6,821 nucleotides of DNA from the NCBI GenBank assembly GCA_947037995.1, contig CAMQUV010000058.1, forward strand, positions 1 through 6,821, in the 5' to 3' direction. How positions within the stretch are numbered: the stretch's first letter is position 1; each line of letters starts with the position of its first letter. The position numbers and the translations under genes were made by a program. The notes under the pieces were generated by a model that did not search any database, was not told where the DNA came from, and was given only the letters and a program-made list of their open reading frames with translations. Source of the stretch: an uncultured Rikenellaceae bacterium (GTDB lineage: Bacteria > Bacteroidota > Bacteroidia > Bacteroidales > Rikenellaceae). Shown piece by piece: positions 1 through 5,660 of this stretch.

Positions 1-95
1 CGTGGCGATGGTGTGTGTGCCGGTGGCTCCTTGGGTGGTGGTTGTGTAGGTTCGAAAATAAGAACAAAGAGACTTAACAGCAAAACCATCTATTC
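1..95. other. Unresolved left flank, possible 5' end of a minus-strand gene
   Basis: No complete gene fits here. On the minus strand an ATG at 89-87, directly after an in-frame TAG, opens a frame of 29 codons that runs off the left edge. It reads as a short hydrophobic stretch (MVLLLSLFVLIF) followed by a proline-rich segment (EPTQPPPKEPP), which resembles the start of a membrane-anchored or secreted protein. Against it: there is no basic residue before the hydrophobic stretch, and the ATG lies only a few bases beyond the T-tract of a likely terminator. On the plus strand a GT-rich frame ending in TAG at 47-49 (valine-rich) or a frame ending in TGA at 106-108 could be the tail of a rightward gene. 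The sequence alone does not decide between these. Confidence 0.25.
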
Positions 96-137
96 AAAAA
101 AAGGTTGACCCACCATAATTATGATAAGTCAACCTTT
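96..137 (-). terminator. Intrinsic terminator after the GH20 gene
   Basis: A perfect 10-bp inverted repeat, AAAGGTTGAC (100-109) and GTCAACCTTT (128-137), encloses an 18-nt loop that itself contains the palindrome CATAATTATG (114-123). Read on the minus strand the stem ends in seven consecutive T (102-96), the form of a rho-independent terminator, about 22 bp beyond the GH20 stop codon. Read on the plus strand the stem is followed only by TTT then AATATAG, so it would be a weaker terminator for a rightward gene. Confidence 0.8.
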
Positions 138-159
138 AATATAGTATTAAAAAAGTGTA

Positions 160-2406
160 TTAATGTTTATACCAATTCTCAGGTATAGAAATATATGTAC
201 CATCTTTTTCCACTAGCTGCAATTGCAATTGCCCACCATTATGGTCAAAATACAAAACTCTTAATGGGTGCAACCCTTTGGCGAGCGCCACTTGTCCTAT
301 AACTTCACGAGGTGCGTGGGGGCCGTCATTGTTCACAACCTCCGCTCCCGAAACATACAACTGCGAGCCATCGTCAGAGAGCAACGAAAACGTATAAATA
401 CCATCCGCAGGCACATTTATATATCCCGTGATATCCAAACCGATATTACCGCTTACTTTTTCAGGAATAGCAACAGCAGAAACTGTATATTCCCCGAAAA
501 GTTTGGCTCCCGTTATTTCAGAACATTTGCCTCCACGATAGTTGTACCACATTGCTTTCAATCCATTTTTCAACGCACCATCAGGTTTGACCGAAGCAAT
601 CGGTGTCTGTTTTGTATAAACAGTGGTCGACACATCCGAGCGCGTGCCATCAGGGCGAAACGTTGCAAATTGAAACTCGGTAGTTTCAGTCACAGTGATA
701 GGTTTGGTATATCTCGGTGAATTTATCGTAGGCACTACCCCATCCGTAGTGTAGTGAATTCGAGTGCCCTTGGCAACAGATTTCACATCGATTACAGCCG
801 TATCAATAAAAACATTTGATTTATAGAATCCCATCAAATCAGGCACACGATAATTAACACTCATTTTATCAAGGCGACCTAGCTGTGCTGGCACACGCTC
901 CAAGAAATCAGTCCAACTTTTACTATCAAGAGCCGACCATCCCACTTCGGCAAGAGCAAGAATACGAGGCATAGTCATATACTCCAGCCTATCGAACGAC
1001 GGTATGTATTCACACCAAACATTCCCTTGAACTCCCTGAATCAACTTCTGTTGCTCGGGCGTAAAATCGTTGCCCGTCGGGTCGTAATTATAGAGGTTTT
1101 TGAGCGAGTTTACATCCTGCATATAGTCGAAGTAACAAACGAAGTTCGGCGTCATAATCGCTTCATTCCCTTGAGCCGTAGCCACGTGAACAGCATCTTT
1201 GGCCCAACTTCTCCACCACATAATTGTTGCAGTTTCGGACAATCCGCCCTCAAGTATTTCATCCCAGCCAACCAGTTTGCGCCCGTTAGCATTAAAGAAT
1301 TTCTCCATATCCTTAACAAACCAAGCCTGCAGACTTTCTGGAGTTTTGAGCCTATTATCGCGCATACGTTTGGCACAATCCTTACACTGTTTCCAGTTTG
1401 TTTTCTCGACCTCATCCGCACCAAGGTGCACATATTCATAAGGGAATAATTCGAAAATCTCAGCATAAACATCCTTACAAAACTCAATGGCTTGGTCGCT
1501 TCCTGCACACACTGGCGATGAGAACATCTCGCCCCAACCAACCGAACCTTCACACGCAACGAAAGGATAATTAGTAACCGCAGCCAAGAAATGTCCCGGC
1601 ATATCAATCTCGGGCATCACATCAATACCGCGCTGTGTTGCATACGCAACGATTTCTTTAACATCCTCTTGCGTATAAAACCCACCATATAGCGTATCGG
1701 TTCCATTTATGCGCATTTTATTAGGGTCGATTGCATAATCTGGGTTATTTTCCAACTCAGCTCTTTTGGCACACTCACGGTCGTGGCCGTTCAGCTTACG
1801 CCAAGCACCTTTCTCCGTAAGAAGCGGATATTTTTTGATTTCAATGCGCCATCCTTGGTCATCAGTAATATGCCAATGAAACTTATTCAGCTTGTACATA
1901 TGAAGGTAATCAAGCATTTTTTTGACCTCTTCCACACTATAAAAGTGTCTTGAAACATCAAGCATCAATCCGCGATAGTCAAATCTAGGCTCATCTTCGA
2001 TACTAACGAAAGGTAGCGCACGATTAGTTGGCTCGACCGGTAGCAGTTGCATAACCGAAGCAACAGCAGTTGCGGCTCCTTGGTAATTTGAAACCACAAT
2101 CGCAACACCATTATCGTCAATATCTAATAAATAGGCGCCTTTTTTGGCAGGATTTTGGTTGATAGTAATAACAACATCGCCCTCAGTGGACTTGATAACT
2201 TCGCCGCCAATTTTCAGCGCAAGAAGCTCGCCTGCAGGGATAAGCTCATCCGAAGAGACCGCAATTACAGGGTTATTTGGCAGTTGGTAACTACCCTTCC
2301 CCTCAATAACAATATGAGGTTGTGGGATAATTGATACTGGGTCGGGCTCTCCGCTACAAGAAAACATAGCAAACATTGCCACGACAAGAAGATAGATTTT
2401 TTTCAT
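160..2406 (-). CDS. GH20 beta-N-acetylhexosaminidase lipoprotein with PA14 domain
   Basis: Exo-enzyme expected to release terminal beta-linked GlcNAc or GalNAc from glycans by substrate-assisted catalysis. Of 748 residues, 1-16 form a lipoprotein signal peptide with the lipid-bearing Cys at 17 (AMFSC). An N-terminal GH20b-like domain covers about 24-138, and the catalytic barrel about 142-500. Visible family motifs are RGLMLDVSRHF (145-155), HWHITDDQGWR (177-187), PEIDMPGH (265-272), the catalytic Asp-Glu pair D331-E332 in HLGADE, GWDE (380-383), MWW (396-398) and QGNVW (460-464), so the active site looks intact. A chitobiase C-terminal type beta-domain follows (about 535-598), then a PA14 domain (about 612-733, with LLSDDGS at 675-681 and NNDGPH at 692-697), probably carbohydrate-binding. 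The start is the first Met, giving a clean signal peptide. It is the second gene of a unit with the GH110 gene, 50 bp downstream of it, with no promoter seen between them. Exact substrate is not deducible. Confidence 0.95.
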   Translation of the reverse strand: MKKIYLLVVAMFAMFSCSGEPDPVSIIPQPHIVIEGKGSYQLPNNPVIAVSSDELIPAGELLALKIGGEVIKSTEGDVVITINQNPAKKGAYLLDIDDNGVAIVVSNYQGAATAVASVMQLLPVEPTNRALPFVSIEDEPRFDYRGLMLDVSRHFYSVEEVKKMLDYLHMYKLNKFHWHITDDQGWRIEIKKYPLLTEKGAWRKLNGHDRECAKRAELENNPDYAIDPNKMRINGTDTLYGGFYTQEDVKEIVAYATQRGIDVMPEIDMPGHFLAAVTNYPFVACEGSVGWGEMFSSPVCAGSDQAIEFCKDVYAEIFELFPYEYVHLGADEVEKTNWKQCKDCAKRMRDNRLKTPESLQAWFVKDMEKFFNANGRKLVGWDEILEGGLSETATIMWWRSWAKDAVHVATAQGNEAIMTPNFVCYFDYMQDVNSLKNLYNYDPTGNDFTPEQQKLIQGVQGNVWCEYIPSFDRLEYMTMPRILALAEVGWSALDSKSWTDFLERVPAQLGRLDKMSVNYRVPDLMGFYKSNVFIDTAVIDVKSVAKGTRIHYTTDGVVPTINSPRYTKPITVTETTEFQFATFRPDGTRSDVSTTVYTKQTPIASVKPDGALKNGLKAMWYNYRGGKCSEITGAKLFGEYTVSAVAIPEKVSGNIGLDITGYINVPADGIYTFSLLSDDGSQLYVSGAEVVNNDGPHAPREVIGQVALAKGLHPLRVLYFDHNGGQLQLQLVEKDGTYISIPENWYKH

Positions 2407-2456
2407 TAATTTAAGGTATTATGTAATTAGTTCTAGTTTATAGTGAGATATACGAC

Positions 2457-4304
2457 TTAATTTCGATACTCAACATCCCTACTGGGCAAAAAATCGGGAA
2501 TATCGTTACCCTCGATAACAACATTCGCAGCTCTCTCAAACAGAAATCGTTTGCGGATAGTATGAAATGGTTTAAAGTCATTACTAATGGTCACTTTATT
2601 GCGTTTAAAGTCGATACCATCAACACTTTTGGCATACAAAATGGGCATATCGAATGTGATAAAATGGTTGTCCGTAATAGAAATCGCCCCCTCTGCCCCA
2701 CCGTGAAAATATTTTTTCTGCTGCTTCAAATTGGGAATTTCGGGATAAATAGATATAATTCCATTCGTAAATTGGAACATATTAGTCAGTGCATTAACGA
2801 ACTTATTATTACGTATAACAACATTTTTGCACGCCCCAGTTTCAAACCACCCATTAGCATCGCCACATAGCAATATAGCGCACCCAGAGGTATGGTCAAA
2901 AAGATTTCGCTCAACAATAGTTTCCTTAGGCGTACTAAACAGAGCTCCTCGCGCACGATTGTTGCGAACAACGTTATCGGCAAACAACACTTCGGGGGTC
3001 CACGTTAGGTTTTCAATCCCAACAGTAGTTTTCTCATTAATATTTTCGTCAAGTGCATATTTAAACTTAATCACAAAATCCTTCTGTCCGTGCGTTTCGC
3101 GCTCGGGAGATATACTCACTATGGAATTTTGTTGCCCAACGATTTCCATTGTTTCGGCACTCACAAACTGCACTTTATCGCCCTTTTCACCCCACATAAA
3201 ACCATAAGTTTGCGGGTGTTGATACTGTGCTTGGAGCGTATAATCGTCAATTCTTTTTGTGACCTTGAGATAAGTTCCGTGAACATTAATAGCATCATCC
3301 ATCATTGCTTCATAAAATCCATTCACAGATTTAATCACCCCTTTGCATCCCGAAAAGTGCGTTGCATCGGCCTGCGTAGTAAAGTACCTCGGGTCGCTGT
3401 CACCTTTGAGTTTTACAGAAAATTTGTCCAGAGTAATATTTTCGCACATTTGCGCCAGCAGCCCCATTCCATCGGCATAATGCACAGTGACATTGTTGAT
3501 TACAGTATTTTTAGCATTTGCGACAAACACTCCTGGAGCAGGTCTGCGCCACGACCTAAGAGCTAGTCGAGCCCCTTGGGTAAGTCTTTTGTCGTCCCAT
3601 TTTGCTTTAACAAGGCGCTCTCCAACGATTTCACTGTCTTTGCGACCGACCCATATATCGCTAGTTTTATAGATAATTCTTCGTGTGTCACCATCAAATG
3701 CCATAGCATTTTGCACATCTATATCCCATCCCTCACCTTTATGACAAAAAATGCCATCTTTAATATAGTAGTCCACCCAGGGTTCTACTTTATATGTAAT
3801 TTCTCTATTAATAGTATCATTTTTGATTATTTCAATCTGAGCGATATGCGGTTTTTCGAAGTCGACCGTAAGATTTTTGACCGTGCAATTAGTGGTATTA
3901 ATAAGCGCCACGGGCAGCATAACACCGTGAAATACGAGTTGCGCCCCATCGCCATCGAAGGTGACATTTTGAGCATTTTCGAGCAAAAGGGCTAGGTTTT
4001 TGGGGTTATTTTGGTCGTGATTTGAAATGTACAAGTCACGTTGAACGTCAGTGCTGGGGTGGAAATTAAAAACCCCGTTTTGGAGTTTCAGTACAATTGG
4101 CTGCCCCTCAGATAGCTCAACAATAGAGTCCACTACGTGTGCCATTCGCGCAGTATTATCGCCACTTAGTGGTGAGACGCCATAATCAGCTAAGTTATAA
4201 GTCGTAGAGTTTGCACCACACGAGGATGCTAAAACTGCCGTAACACAGACAGTTAAAGTGGTGAAAAAAAGTCTTGTCATAGTTAAGTTATTGTTGCGAA
4301 TCAT
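2457..4304 (-). CDS. GH110 alpha-1,3-galactosidase, parallel beta-helix lipoprotein
   Basis: Likely exo-alpha-1,3-galactosidase of the family that removes the terminal galactose from blood group B or alpha-Gal type structures. The 615 residues are near the usual length. After a signal peptide with a lipoprotein Cys at 29 (LASSC), the chain is a run of beta-helix turns, for example QNVTFDGDG (112-120), TNCTVKNLTVDFEKP (138-152), KNTVINNVTVHYADG (265-279), KNVVIRNNKF (493-502) and ANVVIEGND (593-601). The segments DATHFSGC (313-320) and MMDDAINVHGTYL (334-346), and RNNRARGALFSTPK (447-460) with GDANGWFETGAC (481-492), are what I recognise as GH110. Acidic residues D313, D336 and D337 are the likely catalytic group. 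Whether it accepts only branched B antigen (GlaA type) or also linear alpha-Gal (GlaB type) cannot be read. An inner start at Met9 (4280) gives a more typical signal peptide and may be the true one. It is the first gene of the leftward unit and lies behind a promoter at about 4342-4375. Confidence 0.88.
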   Translation of the reverse strand: MIRNNNLTMTRLFFTTLTVCVTAVLASSCGANSTTYNLADYGVSPLSGDNTARMAHVVDSIVELSEGQPIVLKLQNGVFNFHPSTDVQRDLYISNHDQNNPKNLALLLENAQNVTFDGDGAQLVFHGVMLPVALINTTNCTVKNLTVDFEKPHIAQIEIIKNDTINREITYKVEPWVDYYIKDGIFCHKGEGWDIDVQNAMAFDGDTRRIIYKTSDIWVGRKDSEIVGERLVKAKWDDKRLTQGARLALRSWRRPAPGVFVANAKNTVINNVTVHYADGMGLLAQMCENITLDKFSVKLKGDSDPRYFTTQADATHFSGCKGVIKSVNGFYEAMMDDAINVHGTYLKVTKRIDDYTLQAQYQHPQTYGFMWGEKGDKVQFVSAETMEIVGQQNSIVSISPERETHGQKDFVIKFKYALDENINEKTTVGIENLTWTPEVLFADNVVRNNRARGALFSTPKETIVERNLFDHTSGCAILLCGDANGWFETGACKNVVIRNNKFVNALTNMFQFTNGIISIYPEIPNLKQQKKYFHGGAEGAISITDNHFITFDMPILYAKSVDGIDFKRNKVTISNDFKPFHTIRKRFLFERAANVVIEGNDIPDFLPSRDVEYRN

Positions 4305-4309
4305 ACCGC

Positions 4310-4339
4310 TTGTTTATTTAATTTTTATTTCTATCTTTG
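4310..4339 (+). promoter_or_regulatory. Bacteroidota-type promoter for the ompH-like/ruvA unit
   Basis: TATCTTTG at 4332-4339 matches the Bacteroidota -7 consensus TAnnTTTG. TTG at 4310-4312 lies 19 bp upstream and fits the -33 element (TTTG, with C in place of the first T). Transcription would begin near 4345 and leave an A/C-rich leader of roughly 60 nt before the ATG at 4404. The leader has no Shine-Dalgarno sequence, as is usual in this phylum. Confidence 0.65.
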
Positions 4340-4341
4340 CA

Positions 4342-4375
4342 CAAATATACAATAAAAACAACCCGCAACAACAAA
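4342..4375 (-). promoter_or_regulatory. Bacteroidota-type promoter for the GH110-GH20 unit
   Basis: On the minus strand TATATTTG (4349-4342) matches the -7 consensus TAnnTTTG. Candidate -33 elements are TTTG at 4375-4372 (22 bp spacing) or GTTG at 4372-4369 (19 bp spacing). Transcription would begin near 4336, leaving a leader of about 30 nt to the first Met or about 55 nt to the inner Met of the GH110 gene. The two opposed -7 boxes are only 2 bp apart. Confidence 0.6.
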
Positions 4376-4403
4376 AAACGGAACAATAATTATACAACCA
4401 ATT

Positions 4404-5018
4404 ATGAAAAAACTAACTCTACTAGTAACAATCGCCCTAACATCAACTACACTATTCAGCTGTAACCAAGGAACTAACGCCAACGACACCAAAGCCACTG
4501 CCGACACTACGGCCACTGCTACTACGGTAAACTACAACGGCAAAATTGCATTTATTAGAATGGACTCGCTTATGAACAACTACGGTATGTTTATTGATTT
4601 TAACGACCAATTCACCAAAAAAAGCCAGAAAATCCAAAAAGAACTACTGAGCAAAGGTAGAGCAATTGAAAACGAAGGGCGCGCGCTTGAACAAAAATAC
4701 CAAAAAGGCTCACTTACTAGATACCAAGTGGAATCGAAAATGGAAGCTCTTCAGAAAAAACAACAAAATACTATGCAATACCGCGATAAAAAACTCGCCG
4801 AACTTGCCAAAGAAGAGGGACTTATGGGAGCCGAAATCTCTGCTGCAGTCAAAGGGTATATCGAAGAATATAACGCAATTCATAATTATAGTATGATTAT
4901 CCAAACCCAAGCTGGAACTCCTGTTATCATTGCAGACCCTAAACTTGATATCACTAACGATATTATTTCTGAGCTAAACAATAGATACAAAGCTCAACTC
5001 GAAAAAGATAAAAAATAA
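4404..5018 (+). CDS. OmpH/Skp-family periplasmic chaperone-like lipoprotein
   Basis: Predicted envelope protein of the OmpH (Skp) family, which in Gram-negative bacteria holds unfolded outer-membrane proteins in the periplasm. The 204 residues start with a lipoprotein signal peptide (Cys20 in TLFSC), then a Thr/Ala/Asp-rich tether (about 21-44). The OmpH entry strand follows (GKIAFIRMDSLMNNYG, about 46-61), then a long Lys/Glu/Gln-rich helical stretch (about 65-135) that should form the coiled-coil tentacles. The C-terminal part (SMIIQTQAGTPVIIADPKLDITNDI) has the family's usual closing strand and the DxxLDIT-like ending. E. coli Skp is soluble, so lipid anchoring is a difference. The residues after Cys20 (NQGTN) lack acidic residues, which suggests a periplasm-facing location. 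It is the first gene after the rightward promoter and overlaps ruvA by one base. The family call is firm; the chaperone role is inferred. Confidence 0.85.
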   Translation: MKKLTLLVTIALTSTTLFSCNQGTNANDTKATADTTATATTVNYNGKIAFIRMDSLMNNYGMFIDFNDQFTKKSQKIQKELLSKGRAIENEGRALEQKYQKGSLTRYQVESKMEALQKKQQNTMQYRDKKLAELAKEEGLMGAEISAAVKGYIEEYNAIHNYSMIIQTQAGTPVIIADPKLDITNDIISELNNRYKAQLEKDKK

Positions 5019-5614
5019 TGTACGACTATATCAAAGGATATATAACGGAACTCACTCCGACCACAGCAACTATCGAAGCGGCGGGAGTGGGTTTCTTTAT
5101 TAATATTAGCCTAAATACAGCCGAAGCTATTACTGCACTCAAAGAAACAAAACTCTTTACAGTGCTTGTAATAAACTCTATCGACTACTCACAGACCCTG
5201 TACGGATTCGCTACCAAAAATGAACGCGAAATGTTTAAACTCCTTACCTCAGTCTCGGGAATTGGCTCTAATACTGCGCGTATTATGCTTAGCACGTATA
5301 AAGCTAACGAACTCGCTAACCTTATTGCTACCGGCAATACTCAACAAATTGTCAAAACTAAAGGCATTGGACCCAAAACTGCCGAAAGAGCAGTGCTCGA
5401 ACTCAAATCTAAAGTCCTTGCTATTGCCGACGAAAATGATTACGACCTAAATAACCTAAACCAAAATAATCATAACGCTAACGAAGCTGTCGAAGCCCTC
5501 ACAATACTCGGATTCAATAAAAATGTAACCGAAAAAACTGTGCAGAAATTACTCAAAAATCAACCAGATATCTCGACCGAAGATATTATCCGTAAAGCAC
5601 TCGCACTACTATAA
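5018..5614 (+). CDS. ruvA: Holliday junction branch migration protein RuvA
   Basis: RuvA binds four-way DNA junctions as a tetramer and loads the RuvB motor for branch migration in recombination and repair. The 198 residues match the family length. Domain I, the OB-fold, spans about 1-64 (MYDYIKGYITEL, AAGVGFFINISLNT, closing with TLYGF at 60-64). Domain II has two helix-hairpin-helix motifs, SVSGIGSNTA (78-87) and KTKGIGPKTAERAVLELK (113-130). An Asn-rich linker (8 Asn in 140-155) leads to domain III (about 156-198), which contacts RuvB in homologues. The acidic-pin position is unusual: where E. coli has Glu-Asp before LLYGF, this protein has Asp56-Tyr57. The start codon overlaps the preceding stop (TAATG), which suggests translational coupling to the OmpH-like gene. 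RuvB and RuvC are not in the window. Of 23 Leu codons, 22 are CTN. Confidence 0.95.
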   Translation: MYDYIKGYITELTPTTATIEAAGVGFFINISLNTAEAITALKETKLFTVLVINSIDYSQTLYGFATKNEREMFKLLTSVSGIGSNTARIMLSTYKANELANLIATGNTQQIVKTKGIGPKTAERAVLELKSKVLAIADENDYDLNNLNQNNHNANEAVEALTILGFNKNVTEKTVQKLLKNQPDISTEDIIRKALALL

Positions 5615-5660
5615 AAATATATCATTTAATCTTAAATATTTAAACCTAACTAATCAAAAT
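5615..5660 (+). other. AT-rich spacer between ruvA and the phosphate permease gene
   Basis: These 46 bp contain no TAnnTTTG box and no GC-rich stem with a T-tract, so neither a promoter nor a terminator is evident and the permease may be co-transcribed with ruvA. A 12-bp palindrome TTAAATATTTAA lies at 5632-5643; in such AT-rich DNA it may be chance. Confidence 0.4.

Noticed and set aside
46..65. GGTTCGAA, resembling a tRNA T-loop
   Set aside because: The flanking bases (GTAGG before and ATAAG after) do not pair as a T-stem, and no acceptor or anticodon arm is present.
60..100. Weak minus-strand promoter-like box TCTCTTTG at 72-65
   Set aside because: It breaks the TAnnTTTG consensus at the conserved A, and the only TTTG upstream is inside the terminator T-tract, so support is too thin.
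268..1449. Open plus-strand frames of about 140-150 codons, such as 268-720 and 1027-1449
   Set aside because: They lie opposite the GH20 gene, have no recognisable motifs, and the opposite strand encodes a protein with an intact catalytic domain.
2407..2456. Possible separate promoter for the GH20 gene
   Set aside because: The 50-bp gap has no TAnnTTTG box and no TTG element on the minus strand; co-transcription with the GH110 gene explains the layout better.
4351..4403. Repeated CAACA/AACAA runs in the leader as a possible repeat array or riboswitch
   Set aside because: They are short A/C-rich stretches without regular spacing or stems, which is ordinary for Bacteroidota leaders.
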